A stretch of DNA of 64,000 nt. Source: SABY01 sp964593705. Lineage in GTDB: Bacteria; Bacteroidota; Bacteroidia; Bacteroidales; 4484-276. The stretch covers positions 76,766 through 140,765 of the forward strand of contig CAZQIV010000002.1 of NCBI GenBank assembly GCA_964593705.1. Direction: 5' to 3'. A program made the position numbers and the translations under genes. Positions 8,559 to 17,559 of the stretch are shown here, one piece after another. The first letter of the stretch is position 1. Each line of letters starts with the position of its first letter. The notes under the pieces were generated by a model that saw only the letters and a list, made by a program, of their open reading frames with translations, was not told where the DNA came from and did no database searches.

Positions 8559-9989
8559 TTAAAAGTTTTTATTGTAATCAGAAAGTGTTTGTGCAGCAGT
8601 ACCTGATTCATCGAAATATTTATTTTGATCAAATTTAAACCATTTTTCATTTGTAACGCGACGGCATACGCGCTGGATGTTGATGAGATGGCGGGCAGTA
8701 ACATTTTCGGTGGTAATGTTTTTTCCTCCGCTGCCACAGCCAAGCGTGAGCGATGTGGGTAAGTTGTTAAATATCCCCCCAACAGCGCCTTGTACCGAAG
8801 GCGTGTTAACCATAATGCGTCCGGCATTCATGAGTTGCGAAAATTCGAGTATTCGTTTTTCGTTGTTGGCATATATGCAGGCTGTGTGGCCAATTCCTCC
8901 CAAATAATTGAGGTCGATGCACAACTTTACTGCCGAGGAATAGTCGGTGGTTTCGTAGAATGCAAGCACCGGTGCCAGGATTTCCTGAGAAAGTGGGTGT
9001 GTTTTACCTACATTTTCCTGACGGGCAATCAGGAGTTTTGTCCCTTCAGGAACTGAAATCCCTGCCAGTTCGGCAATGTATGAAACAGGTTTCCCAACCA
9101 CATCGCCACTCATAATTCCTTTTTCGTAGTTGAAGACAACCTTTTCAATTTTCTTGATTTGCTCCTTATCCAAAAAATAACAGCCCTGTTTTTCAAATTC
9201 AGAAATTAGATTTGCTGAGATGGATTTTTCACAAACCACGGCCTGCTCGCTGGCACATATAGTCCCGTTATCGAAAGTTTTAGAATTAAGGATGCATTTT
9301 ACGGCAAAGGGAATGTCTGCACTTTCATCGATAAATACGGGCACATTTCCCGGCCCCACACCAAGCGCAGGGTTGCCCGAACTGTAAGCAGCATGTACCA
9401 GTCCTGTTCCTCCGGTTGCAAGGATGAGGGCAGTTTTTGGGTGGATCATAAACTCGTGGGTAAGATCGCGGTTTGTTTCGGGCAATATTTGAATACAATC
9501 TTCGGGAGCCCCTGCTTCGAGGGCAGCCTTGTAGCAAATATTTACGGCTTCTTCGCAAGCTTTTGGCGCTTTGCGCGGAGGGCTTATGATAATAGGATTT
9601 CGCGACTTGAGCGCTATGAGGATTTTAAACATTACCGTTGAGGTGGGATTGGTAACCGGAATGATTCCAAAAATGGGGCCGATGGGTTGGGCAATCTCCA
9701 CCATACCTGTATTGGCATCTATTGAAATTACCCCGGCAGTTTTTTCGTTTTTAATGCTTTCGTAAACAAGCTGCGTTCCCACCACATTTTTAATCACTTT
9801 GTGTTGCCATAGCCCTATTTCGGTTTCTTCGGCAGCCATTTTGGCCAGCTTCACACGGGCTTCAAAACCGGCTTCAAAAACCTTTTTTACGATCGCATCG
9901 GTTTGTTGCTGGTTGAACTGATTAAACACAGCGCCCGACATCACTGCATTTCCAACAATTTCATCTGCAATTTCTTTGTAGCTTTTCAT
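8559..9989 (-). CDS. Acetylating acetaldehyde/CoA-dependent aldehyde dehydrogenase
   Basis: A 476-residue CoA-acylating aldehyde dehydrogenase of the EutE/PduP/AdhE-N class, interconverting acetaldehyde, CoA and NAD+ with acetyl-CoA and NADH. The catalytic cysteine is C245 in FDNGTICASEQAV, NAD-site features are GPIFGIIPVTNPTSTVMFK and ILATGGTGLVHAAYSSGNPALGVGPGN, and the closing GCGSGGKN is typical. Start chosen at MKSYKEIADEIV because family members begin there; the frame runs upstream another 19 residues that are lysine/arginine-rich and look untranslated. No alcohol dehydrogenase domain is fused, unlike AdhE, and no microcompartment shell genes are near, so it probably acts as a free cytosolic fermentative enzyme. 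Confidence 0.9.
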   Translation of the reverse strand: MKSYKEIADEIVGNAVMSGAVFNQFNQQQTDAIVKKVFEAGFEARVKLAKMAAEETEIGLWQHKVIKNVVGTQLVYESIKNEKTAGVISIDANTGMVEIAQPIGPIFGIIPVTNPTSTVMFKILIALKSRNPIIISPPRKAPKACEEAVNICYKAALEAGAPEDCIQILPETNRDLTHEFMIHPKTALILATGGTGLVHAAYSSGNPALGVGPGNVPVFIDESADIPFAVKCILNSKTFDNGTICASEQAVVCEKSISANLISEFEKQGCYFLDKEQIKKIEKVVFNYEKGIMSGDVVGKPVSYIAELAGISVPEGTKLLIARQENVGKTHPLSQEILAPVLAFYETTDYSSAVKLCIDLNYLGGIGHTACIYANNEKRILEFSQLMNAGRIMVNTPSVQGAVGGIFNNLPTSLTLGCGSGGKNITTENVTARHLINIQRVCRRVTNEKWFKFDQNKYFDESGTAAQTLSDYNKNF

Positions 9990-10218
9990 TTTTCTTTTTT
10001 TGATAGTTAATATTTTCAGCTTTGTTATTCTGAATAAACTCCTCAAACATGCCTGGTTTTTAAATGCTCACTAACTTTTTTTGGAGGAGCAAATATAAAA
10101 AATTATGCGGTTTGGTAGAAAAGTAAAAACATTGCTGCAAGTGTTTTGAAAATTGTTTCTTTTTATTAGACTACACTCTTTAATTAGAGTCGGTCTATAA
10201 ACTCGTAATCTGCCGCAC

Positions 10219-10297
10219 ACCCCTCTAACTCCCCTGAAGGGGAGAACCAGCCAACGCACTGGCAGCGAGGGATCTCCCCTTAAGGGGATTAAGGGGT
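10219..10297. repeat. REP-like imperfect palindrome (CTCCCCTGAAGGGGAG type)
   Basis: The left arm (10219-10245, ending TCCCCTGAAGGGGAGA) and right arm (10273-10297, beginning TCTCCCCTTAAGGGGAT) are inverted versions of each other, each holding a smaller CCCC/GGGG hairpin. A related unit is inserted in frame in hsdS at about 30151-30190. This is one of several unrelated palindromes packed into the gene-free stretch 9990-10694. Confidence 0.65.
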
Positions 10298-10324
10298 CGC
10301 GCAGGCAAAATTAGAAAAGAGCTG

Positions 10325-10364
10325 ACTTTATGGACAGACACTAATTAGAGTCTGTCTTTAAAGT
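10325..10364. repeat. Palindrome of the CTTTATGGACAGAC family
   Basis: 15-base arms (10325-10339 and 10350-10364) pair at 13 positions around the loop ACTAATTAGA. Partial copies of the left arm plus loop lie at about 10544-10569 and 13162-13195, all in gene-free DNA. Confidence 0.55.
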
Positions 10365-10428
10365 AAATTTTTTGAAATATCAATTGCCCCATCCTTTAGG
10401 TTGGGGATTGAATTGAAGGAATGAATGC

Positions 10429-10479
10429 CCCCACCTTTTCGCTGTCAATGCCTTCGGCATTGACAGCGAAAAGGTGGGG
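10429..10479. repeat. Perfect 24-bp hairpin
   Basis: Arms 10429-10452 and 10456-10479 are perfectly complementary with a three-base loop (TTC). The core reads ATGCC-TTC-GGCAT and the outer part CCCACCTTTTCGC. There is no T-run on either side, so an intrinsic terminator is unlikely; a repeat-derived palindrome or a cruciform/RNA hairpin is more likely. Confidence 0.85.
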
Positions 10480-10592
10480 AGGTCGTTTTAAACTCATTTT
10501 TCCCCAGGCTAAAGCCCGGGGCTAGTGAAAAACATTGACTTTATGGACGCACACTAATTAGAGCCTGCAGAAAAACTCAGAATAATAATCAT

Positions 10593-10658
10593 AACATTAT
10601 TTATGTAATGTGATAAATAAAAAACTGTTACGAATTTTTCAGCAGCCCCTAATTAAAT
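10593..10658. repeat. Dispersed 66-bp repeat, copy A
   Basis: Closely similar to 33876-33942: shared blocks are AACATTATTTATG, GATAAATA, TGTTAC, AATTTTTCAGCAG and CCCTAATTA. Both copies lie in gene-free DNA. Function unknown. Confidence 0.6.
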
Positions 10659-10694
10659 CTAAATTGTTAGTTAAACAAAAAACCACAATACAGC

Positions 10695-11228
10695 CTATTT
10701 GAAGCAATCAACTTCAGAATTAATCAAGGAGTTTGTAAACCCACCTTTTATCTTGCCGGTATTCTTTTCATTATCAAAATACCAATCATAGCTCAGGTAT
10801 TTCCCCCAGATGTTTGGTGTGAAGTGGCCAAGAATAATCCCCATTGACTGGCTATAAACAAGCTGTGGTTGTCCGCCTGCAATGATCTCGTAGTAGTATT
10901 TATCATTCCTTTCTAATTCAACCACAAATGGTTGATTTTCGAGGAGTTCTTTTACCGTAACCTGCCGGGTGAAATATGCGAGTGCCGAAAATGTAAGGGT
11001 TTCATCAATCATGCTTTCGCTTATCGCAAATTGAAGTATGCCCCCGGCATTGGCGGCGGCACCCAGATGCTTGCTTATTATTTCGGCGCTTGCATACGAT
11101 ACAGGTTTACCGGTTTGTGCATCAATAACTTTTCCGGTTAGTGTTGTTGTTTCCTGCGCACATACTTGCACTACGGTATTGAATAGCAGGATAAAAAGCA
11201 ATACCAAATTACGCTTTGTGGTTTTCAT
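10695..11228 (-). CDS. Secreted protein with carboxypeptidase-regulatory-like domain
   Basis: A 177-residue exported protein. A signal peptide (NLVLLFILLFNTVVQVCAQ) precedes a CarboxypepD_reg-like beta-sandwich beginning TTLTGKVIDAQTGKPVSYASAEI, the module that also opens TonB-dependent receptors in Bacteroidetes. Here it is followed by only about 70 residues (DKYYYEIIAGGQPQLVY...) and no plug or barrel, so it is a short stand-alone protein or a shortened version of a larger one. No partner genes adjoin it; both flanks are gene-free. Confidence 0.7.
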   Translation of the reverse strand: MKTTKRNLVLLFILLFNTVVQVCAQETTTLTGKVIDAQTGKPVSYASAEIISKHLGAAANAGGILQFAISESMIDETLTFSALAYFTRQVTVKELLENQPFVVELERNDKYYYEIIAGGQPQLVYSQSMGIILGHFTPNIWGKYLSYDWYFDNEKNTGKIKGGFTNSLINSEVDCFK

Positions 11229-11409
11229 AATCTTGATTTATTAAATGATAAAAACTTGCCGGTGAACTTAGCCTGACCTATCAATAACCCCAGATTTTAT
11301 TGGGTTAAAGCCCCGGTTCAACGAGCCTGCTGATTACCTCCGGCTTAAACCGGAGGTAAATCATTATTTTACAATACAAGGTTTTAGCCCAAAAAATGAA
11401 TTATTCAGG

Positions 11410-12129
11410 TTAGGGATACACAATATCCTTTTCTTCGATCAATGGCCTGCCCATATACCTGAGCAGCAACTGGGCCACCGCGAGTGTGTCTTTTTGGCAA
11501 TATTCAACAATTCGCTCCAGGCCTTTATCTTCCCAGTAAACCTTGCCTACCATGCTCCCGTCAATGTCGTCCTTGGGGCTGGGGATATCGAAAATTGTTG
11601 TGAGCAACTCCAGCGAAGTGTAGTTTTTGTAATCGCCAAAACGCCATAGCTCCATGGTATCAAGGTGCTGAATTTCCCAGGGTTTTTTGCCATGCAGGTT
11701 TAGGATTTTGGGCAGCGAAATTCCATTTATCAACATACGCCGGGCAATGTACGGAAAGTCAAACTCCTTGCCATTGTGCCCACACAGCAAATGCTGCGGC
11801 TGGTTGTAGTAGCCGTTGAGCAGGGCGGCAAATTCGTTGAGCAATATTTTTTCATCATCACCAAAAAAGGATTTCATCCTAAAAGTGTTGCCGTAAACTA
11901 TCCCCGTTGAAATGCAGATTATTTTGCCAAACTCTGCATAAATTCCTGCACGGGAATATAACTCCGAAGAAGTATCGGTATCAGATTTCGCGAGGCGTTC
12001 AGCTTTTTTATCCCAGAGTAATTTAAGCTTTTTGGGCAACTCTTCGTATTCAGCGAATTGGGGAACGGTTTCAATATCCAAAAACAGGACATCTTCGATT
12101 TTTAATTTTTCAATCATAGTATTAGTCAT
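11410..12129 (-). CDS. PolB-like 3'-5' exonuclease
   Basis: A 239-residue DEDD-type 3'-5' exonuclease of the family predicted from the PolB exonuclease domain. Exo I is FLDIETVP, Exo II is CGHNGKEFDFPYIARR, and Exo III is the C-terminal YCQKDTLAVAQLLLRY. Length and motif order match stand-alone members common in Bacteroidetes, which probably act on single-stranded DNA or RNA ends; the cellular role is unproven. An alternative start lies four codons in (MIEKLKIEDV). Divergent from mnmD, sharing a 59-bp intergenic region that must hold both promoters. Confidence 0.87.
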   Translation of the reverse strand: MTNTMIEKLKIEDVLFLDIETVPQFAEYEELPKKLKLLWDKKAERLAKSDTDTSSELYSRAGIYAEFGKIICISTGIVYGNTFRMKSFFGDDEKILLNEFAALLNGYYNQPQHLLCGHNGKEFDFPYIARRMLINGISLPKILNLHGKKPWEIQHLDTMELWRFGDYKNYTSLELLTTIFDIPSPKDDIDGSMVGKVYWEDKGLERIVEYCQKDTLAVAQLLLRYMGRPLIEEKDIVYP

Positions 12130-12188
12130 TATCTTTACGCAATAAATGTAGAAATAATTTCCTTAACCTCCATTTTTTTATACACAAA

Positions 12189-12854
12189 ATGATCGAAATT
12201 CGCAAAACCGATGATGGCTCACACACGCTGTTTATCCCCGGGCTAAACGAACACTACCACTCATCGTATGGCGCAGTGCAGGAGTCGATGCACGTTTTTA
12301 TTGATGCAGGTCTTAATTTTCTAAGCGATCAAAAAACCAAGATTAACATCCTTGAAGTTGGTTTTGGCACCGGCTTAAACGCTTTGTTAACGCTACTCCA
12401 CTCCACCAATAAAATCATTTTTTACCATGGCATCGAAGCTTTTCCCGTGAGTAAAGAAATTACAGGTCAACTGGATTATCCCGGATTTTTGAAAGATAAA
12501 AATGCAATACTTTTTTTTGACAAGATTCACCGGGTAAAGTGGAATGAAGATATGTCCATCACCGAAAAGTTCACCCTCAGGAAGGAACAAGCAAAGATTG
12601 AGGAAATCTCATTGGAACGGGAAAAATATGATCTCGTCTATTTCGATGCCTTTGCACCGGAGGTTCAACCCGAATTATGGACAGAAGATATTTTCAGAAA
12701 ACTATTTGATGCCACGAAATCTGGCGGAGTTTTAGTTACCTATTCCTCGAAAGGTTTGGTGAAACAAAATCTTCGGACATCTGGCTTTGAGGTGAAGCGG
12801 CTTCCCGGCCCACCCGGGAAAAGGCATATCGTGAGGGCGGAGAGAAGATGTTAA
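12189..12854 (+). CDS. mnmD: tRNA 5-methylaminomethyl-2-thiouridine methyltransferase, MnmD type
   Basis: A 221-residue SAM-dependent methyltransferase corresponding to the N-terminal half of MnmC. It has the SAM loop ILEVGFGTGLNALLTL, the conserved YDLVYFDAFAPEVQPELWTEDIF and the GGVLVTYSSKGLVKQNLRTSGFEVKRLPGPPGKRHIVRA closing stretch typical of the family. It would methylate the nm5 group at wobble uridine 34 to give mnm5(s2)U. The FAD-dependent MnmC half is absent, as is usual for MnmD in this phylum. The start is at the first ATG of the frame and is followed at once by the expected IEIRKTDDGSHTLF. Confidence 0.92.
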   Translation: MIEIRKTDDGSHTLFIPGLNEHYHSSYGAVQESMHVFIDAGLNFLSDQKTKINILEVGFGTGLNALLTLLHSTNKIIFYHGIEAFPVSKEITGQLDYPGFLKDKNAILFFDKIHRVKWNEDMSITEKFTLRKEQAKIEEISLEREKYDLVYFDAFAPEVQPELWTEDIFRKLFDATKSGGVLVTYSSKGLVKQNLRTSGFEVKRLPGPPGKRHIVRAERRC

Positions 12855-12868
12855 TGGTGTAATTGTCC

Positions 12869-12905
12869 CGAAAAGTAGAAAATCTTTGATTTTCGTAACT
12901 TTTCG
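12869..12905. repeat. CGAAAAGT-GAAAATC palindrome, copy 1
   Basis: A 37-base hairpin (CGAAAAGT..GAAAATC / GATTTTC..ACTTTTCG) followed by GATGCACGAGCGGAGCTCGGC. A second copy is at 19722-19758, followed after an insert by GATGCACGGGCGAAGCCCGGC. The rest of 12855-13316 holds no gene; it includes a partial copy of the CTTTATGGACA repeat near 13165. Confidence 0.65.
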
Positions 12906-13316
12906 AGGATGCACGAGCGGAGCTCGGCATTATTGGTGTAATCGTTATTGAGCCTGTTCGCACTCCCGGTGAATTGATGGCTAAAGCCCTAATTTTTGCA
13001 GCTTTATCATTAAACCCAATTTAGTATCGGTCTTTAATCTAACATTTAGAAAAATATACGATTTCAGATTAACGATTTTAGATTTAAGATGTTGGTGTGT
13101 ATCAATCAAATCTAATATCTCCGATTCCCGCACGTGCGGGATCAATCTTAAATCAAAAAAAGGACGACTTTATGGACAAGCACTATTTAGGGTCTGCCGA
13201 GAAAGACCTAATCCGTTGAATTATTAAAAGTTAACCCATAATATTTGATTCCTTATGCAAGGTTTTGGAGAATGCTTGTCCAAAAACTTTGCATTAAATA
13301 TTTCAACCCTGACTTC

Positions 13317-14708
13317 CTAATACCCCAAGGTTTTTAGCATCGACTTAAAGCTTTGTTCTTTGGCGAAAAGGCGGGGGAAGTAATTGCCATTTTCGTCTTT
13401 ATCGATGATGATGTGCTTGGGCGCGGGAATAAGGCAATGTTGTATTCCACCATATCCGCCCAACGATTCCTGGTAAGCCCCTGTGTGGAAAAACCCGATG
13501 TACAAAGGTTTGTCTTTTTCGTAGCTTGGTAAAAACACCGCGTTAGTGTGGGCTTCATCATTGTAATAGTCGAAACTGTCGCAGGTAAGCCCACCAAGGC
13601 AAACCCGCTGATATGGATCTTCCCAGCGATTTACCGGAAGCAGAATAAACCTTTGATTCATGGCCCAAGAGTCGGGCAGGGTGGTCATAAAAGAGCTATC
13701 GATCATATTCCACAACTCGCGGTCGTTTTGCCTTTTTTGATCCAATATCGAGTACAATACCGCACCACTTTCACCTACAGTGAAGGATCCAAATTCGGTG
13801 AAAATATCCGGCTCCAAAATTTTATGCTGCTCGCAGGTTTGTTTGATCTGAGAAATGATCTCTTCGGCCATATACTCATAATCAAATTTGAAGCCCAGCG
13901 ATCTTTTAATTGGAAAACCCCCGCCAATATTTAATGCATCAACCTCCGGGCAAATTTTCTTTAAATCAACATACACGTTTAAACATTTACTTAGTTCGTT
14001 CCAGTAATAAGCCGAATCTTTAATACCCGTATTGATAAAAAAGTGAAGCATTTTTAATTCAATGTTAGGATTTTCCTTAATCCGATCGTTATAAAAAGGT
14101 ATAATGTCGTTGTAGCGAATACCCAAACGCGAGGTATAAAACGAAAACATCGGTTCCTCTTCAGACGCAATACGGAATCCAACCTTGAATTTACCGGTGA
14201 TGAGTTGTTCGTATTGTTCAAGCTCATCCATATTATCCAGCACCGGAATTACATTTTTAAACCCATCGTTAATGATCCTTGCAATGTTTTCGACGTATTG
14301 GGGGCGTTTAAACCCGTTGCAAACAATGAATGTGTCTTTGGTAATTAAACCATTATTAAAAAGTTCTTCTACAATGTTTATGTCAAAAGCCGAAGATGTT
14401 TCGATATTAATGTTGTTTTTTACCGCTTCTTCCATGACAAACGAAAAGTGCGAACTCTTTGTGCAATAGCAATATTTGTACGAACCCTTGTAATCAACCT
14501 TTGCCATAGCCACATTAAAAAGGCGTTTTGCTTTTTGAATTTGCGAACTTATTTTGGGCAGGTAAGTAAGCTTTACCGGGGTTCCGTATTGCTTGATTAT
14601 TTCCATGAGTGGGATGTCGTGAAAATACAACTCCCCATCAATTACATTAAATTCATCTTGTGGAAAGTCAAATGTTTGTCCTATTAAATCAAGATATTTA
14701 ATTTTCAT
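13317..14708 (-). CDS. speA: Biosynthetic arginine decarboxylase (PLP, fold III)
   Basis: A 463-residue PLP-dependent decarboxylase of the alanine racemase-like fold III, in the short form found in Bacteroidetes. K84 in YCYCTKSSHF is the PLP lysine, INIGGGFPIKRS (read as NIGGGFPI) is the glycine-rich phosphate loop, and C376-D377 in CLGGLTCDSFDYY is the substrate-side catalytic pair. It should convert arginine to agmatine, the first step to putrescine and spermidine. The downstream agmatine enzymes are not adjacent. A TAnnTTTG-like box (TACATTTG on the minus strand, 14747-14754) lies 39 bp upstream of the ATG. The decarboxylase assignment is firm; arginine rather than another diamino acid is taken from family resemblance. 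Confidence 0.86.
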   Translation of the reverse strand: MKIKYLDLIGQTFDFPQDEFNVIDGELYFHDIPLMEIIKQYGTPVKLTYLPKISSQIQKAKRLFNVAMAKVDYKGSYKYCYCTKSSHFSFVMEEAVKNNINIETSSAFDINIVEELFNNGLITKDTFIVCNGFKRPQYVENIARIINDGFKNVIPVLDNMDELEQYEQLITGKFKVGFRIASEEEPMFSFYTSRLGIRYNDIIPFYNDRIKENPNIELKMLHFFINTGIKDSAYYWNELSKCLNVYVDLKKICPEVDALNIGGGFPIKRSLGFKFDYEYMAEEIISQIKQTCEQHKILEPDIFTEFGSFTVGESGAVLYSILDQKRQNDRELWNMIDSSFMTTLPDSWAMNQRFILLPVNRWEDPYQRVCLGGLTCDSFDYYNDEAHTNAVFLPSYEKDKPLYIGFFHTGAYQESLGGYGGIQHCLIPAPKHIIIDKDENGNYFPRLFAKEQSFKSMLKTLGY

Positions 14709-14817
14709 TTATCACAATTTATAATGGTTACACTTTGAATAAAACACAAATGTAAACACTTTACTTAAAAGTGAAAATGTAAAAGTAAATGAATCGGATT
14801 TAAATTTAAGGAGGGGT

Positions 14818-15456
14818 TTAATTACTTTGCTTGTCCAAGCTTTTCCATTCAAAGGTTTCAAACAGATGGTTAATGTCTTTTATAACATATTCGATTACCG
14901 GCTGCAGGGAGTCATTGTTAGGCACAACATTAAAATACAGGGCGCCTCTAACAAAGTGATGCGTACTGTCGGTGAGATAAAATTGGCAGGGTGATGCTAC
15001 ATCACGGCCTTCAATCCGGTAAGCCAGGCCATACACTTTTTTTCCGGGCTTACTAAAAACCGACTCCTTTATACCAACAGCTTTTGAGGCATGTTTGAAT
15101 GCCATTTCACGCGCATCTTCGGTAAAGTGGTAAAGTTCCTGGTTATTGAGCGATTTATAACTGACATGGATTTTTCCGTGATATTTATCATAATCAATAT
15201 TCATCCAATATTTATTTATCGGATTTAATCCATCAAATTTTATATTGGCATACTTTGGATATTCGAAGCTGTAAGGAAAAATACTATCGAATTTCCGGTA
15301 GTCCTTTTCAGGAAGCTCAATGCGAAAAAAACCCCGTGGTTTGGGATAATATTCGGTGTTGTTGCAGGAGAATCCCATAGCAATAATCACAAGCAATAAC
15401 ATGCTTATTACTATTTTTAATAAAGATAGCTTAGGGGGAAGGATAAAAAACATCAT
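14818..15456 (-). CDS. gldD: Gliding motility lipoprotein GldD
   Basis: A 212-residue lipoprotein. The N-terminal hydrophobic segment ends in a lipobox-like GFSCNN and is followed by YYPKPRGFFRIELPEKDYRKFDS, the hallmark start of mature GldD, and later SSVFSKPGK-like and VRGALYFNV segments. GldD is required for gliding/type IX secretion function in flavobacteria; its molecular role is unclear. It lies five bases after gldE in the same direction, the conserved order ssb-gldE-gldD of the phylum. The true start may be a later methionine, because the first dozen residues before the hydrophobic run are atypical. Confidence 0.9.
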   Translation of the reverse strand: MMFFILPPKLSLLKIVISMLLLVIIAMGFSCNNTEYYPKPRGFFRIELPEKDYRKFDSIFPYSFEYPKYANIKFDGLNPINKYWMNIDYDKYHGKIHVSYKSLNNQELYHFTEDAREMAFKHASKAVGIKESVFSKPGKKVYGLAYRIEGRDVASPCQFYLTDSTHHFVRGALYFNVVPNNDSLQPVIEYVIKDINHLFETFEWKSLDKQSN

Positions 15457-15461
15457 GGCCT

Positions 15462-16802
15462 TTAATTCAGGATTTTTACCAAAATTTCTTCAATCCTTCG
15501 CTTGGACACTTTCTTGATTTTAAATTCAAAATTAAGAATTATTGTGCTGTTGTTTGCTACGGGTATTCTGCCCTCAAGCTCTAAAATCAAGCCGGCAATT
15601 GTTTCTGAATCACCTTTTATGTCATCAAATATACGATCGTCAATTTCCAGTATTTTACAAAAGTCGTTGAGCAGGGTTTTTCCTTCAAAAATGTAGTTTT
15701 TATCATCGATTTTGGTAAAGGAAATTTCATCTTCTTTGGTATCAAACTCATCAGAAATTTCGCCTACAATCTCCTCGATAATATCTTCGAGCGTAACAAT
15801 ACCGGAAGTTCCACCATATTCATCAACCACTATTGCCATGTGAATTTTCTTTTCCTGAAACTCTTTTAAAAGGTCGATGATTTTTTTGTTTTCGGGCACA
15901 AAAAATGCCGTACGCAACAGTTTCGACCATTCAAAATCATTTTGTTTATCAAGGTGGGGCAGCAAATCTTTTACATACAAAATCCCGGCAATATTGTCGA
16001 AACCCTCATTATAGGCCGGAATTCTTGAATAACCTGAGCCAAGTATCAATTTAAGAAGGGTTTTGTAGCTTGTGCTAACATCTACTGCCGTTACATCTAT
16101 TCGTGCTTTCATTATTTCTTTTACAAGCATATCTCCAAACTTCACGATGCCTTTGAGAATTTTGCGGTCTTCTTCAGGAGTTTCGTCATCAGAGGTTAAC
16201 TCGATGGCCTCCGAAAGCTCGCTCATCGAAAGTTGTGAAGATCGTTTTTGCAATGTTTTATCGATAAAAGTGGAGCTTCTTACAAGCAAAGTACTTATCG
16301 GGTAAAAAACTTTAATAAGGTTTTTAACAGATACGGCCATGAAAGACGCAAAACGCATGGGGTTGTATGAAGCATAAATCTTGGGCATGATTTCACCAAA
16401 AATCAGCAGCAGGGAAGTTACCAGTACTACCTGTAGCAAAAATGAAAGCAGCGGGTATGCAGCAAGGTTGAATAAATTGGAGACAATAAATGTTGAAATG
16501 ACAACAATGGCAATATTCACAAAATTGTTTGCAATTAAAATAGTAGCCAGCAGCCTTTTGGGGCGTTCCAAAAGTACAATTATCAGCTCGCTTTTCGAAT
16601 TTCTGTCTGAATGTAGCTGTTTGAGGTGAACAGGGCTAAGTGAAAAAAACGCAATTTCGGAGCCTGAAATTAATGCTGAGGCAACTAAAAGCAACAACAT
16701 TATCAGGAAACCTATAGCCACCGGGAATTCTAAAGGCTGGAAAAATGCTTCGGCAAATACAAAAATCTCATTCAAACTGGAAACAATTTCAGTTTCTTCC
16801 AA
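15462..16802 (-). CDS. gldE: GldE, CNNM/CBS transporter-like membrane protein
   Basis: A 446-residue integral membrane protein of the CorC/HlyC (CNNM) type. An N-terminal DUF21/CNNM domain with several transmembrane segments (about 20-200) is followed by two CBS motifs (about 210-330, with SRIPAYNEGFDNIAGILYVKDLL and MAIVVDEYGGTSGIVTLEDIIEEIVGEI) and a C-terminal CorC_HlyC domain. The family handles divalent cations; GldE is named for gliding and supports GldD. Position directly upstream of gldD and next to ssb is the conserved arrangement. A TATTTTTG box sits upstream at 16844-16851 (minus). Confidence 0.92.
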   Translation of the reverse strand: MEETEIVSSLNEIFVFAEAFFQPLEFPVAIGFLIMLLLLVASALISGSEIAFFSLSPVHLKQLHSDRNSKSELIIVLLERPKRLLATILIANNFVNIAIVVISTFIVSNLFNLAAYPLLSFLLQVVLVTSLLLIFGEIMPKIYASYNPMRFASFMAVSVKNLIKVFYPISTLLVRSSTFIDKTLQKRSSQLSMSELSEAIELTSDDETPEEDRKILKGIVKFGDMLVKEIMKARIDVTAVDVSTSYKTLLKLILGSGYSRIPAYNEGFDNIAGILYVKDLLPHLDKQNDFEWSKLLRTAFFVPENKKIIDLLKEFQEKKIHMAIVVDEYGGTSGIVTLEDIIEEIVGEISDEFDTKEDEISFTKIDDKNYIFEGKTLLNDFCKILEIDDRIFDDIKGDSETIAGLILELEGRIPVANNSTIILNFEFKIKKVSKRRIEEILVKILN

Positions 16803-16843
16803 AATGCTCTGAATTAATTCGACAATCGTTAAATAAACGGGTG

Positions 16844-16851
16844 CAAAAATA
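16844..16851 (-). promoter_or_regulatory. -7 box (TATTTTTG) of the gldE-gldD operon
   Basis: Matches the Bacteroidetes housekeeping -7 consensus TAnnTTTG, 41 bp upstream of the gldE ATG, in the ssb-gldE gap. No clear -33 TTG was identified. Confidence 0.4.
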
Positions 16852-16908
16852 CATTATTTGCAGCTATTGCATCACATCGAAATAATTTGTTAATTATTTA
16901 CAACAATT

Positions 16909-17373
16909 TTAGAAGGGCAGGTCGTCGCTTGGTGCGTCAGTATTCAGCCCGTCCTGTGTGTCTCCGCTTTGCTGATTTGATGTTTGCTTTTCAGGAAAAT
17001 ATTCCGGGGCTTCGGTAGGCGGGGGTGGTGCACCAAAAGTGCCACCTTCATGCGATCGGTTTATTTTTATGAGCCTGTCAGCCACTACCTCGGTGGTATA
17101 GCGCTTGTTTCCGTCTTTATCATCCCATGACCTTGTTTTTAGTTTGCCTTCTACGTACACAGTATCTCCTTTCACAAGGTTTTTTTCGGCCAGCCAGCGC
17201 CAAAGCGTTACACTGTGCCATTCGGTTTGTTCTACCCAGTTACCATCTTTTCCTTTATAACTCTCGTTGGTAGCTATGCGAATATTTGCAAATTTTACAC
17301 CACTATCAAGTGTCATAACCTCAGGGTCTTTACCCAGATTTCCTAATAAAATTACTCTGTTTACTCCTGCCAT
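16909..17373 (-). CDS. ssb: Single-stranded DNA-binding protein
   Basis: A 154-residue SSB. The OB-fold begins MAGVNRVILLGNLGKDPEVM, continues with KFANIRIATNES and WHSVTLWRWLAEKNLVKGDTVYVEGKLKTRSW, and is followed by a flexible glutamine/proline-rich tail ending in the acidic DDLPF tip that docks partner proteins. It coats single-stranded DNA in replication and repair. It stands upstream of gldE as in most Bacteroidetes; the mutY gene often found on its other side is replaced here by a divergently transcribed histidine kinase. Confidence 0.97.
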   Translation of the reverse strand: MAGVNRVILLGNLGKDPEVMTLDSGVKFANIRIATNESYKGKDGNWVEQTEWHSVTLWRWLAEKNLVKGDTVYVEGKLKTRSWDDKDGNKRYTTEVVADRLIKINRSHEGGTFGAPPPPTEAPEYFPEKQTSNQQSGDTQDGLNTDAPSDDLPF

Positions 17374-17410
17374 GATTTTACAATTTTTGTATGGGAAAAA
17401 AATATGTTTG

Positions 17411-17418
17411 CAAAGGTA
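17411..17418 (-). promoter_or_regulatory. -7 box (TACCTTTG) of ssb
   Basis: TAnnTTTG match on the minus strand, 37 bp upstream of the ssb ATG, followed by GC as is common for this promoter class. Confidence 0.5.
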
Positions 17419-17500
17419 TATTTTTCTTAGAAAAAAAACATGCCCATATTAATCGTAAAAACGGATATGATTGATTTAAAATGATTAGTAAAACTTTTTG

Positions 17501-17508
17501 TAAATTTG
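17501..17508 (+). promoter_or_regulatory. -7 box (TAAATTTG) of the TPR histidine kinase
   Basis: TAnnTTTG match 51 bp upstream of the kinase ATG in the divergent ssb/kinase interval. Confidence 0.45.
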
Positions 17509-17559
17509 TGAAGTAATCTGAAAAACAGATGTTTTCATTCTTCAAAGGGAAAGTAATTT

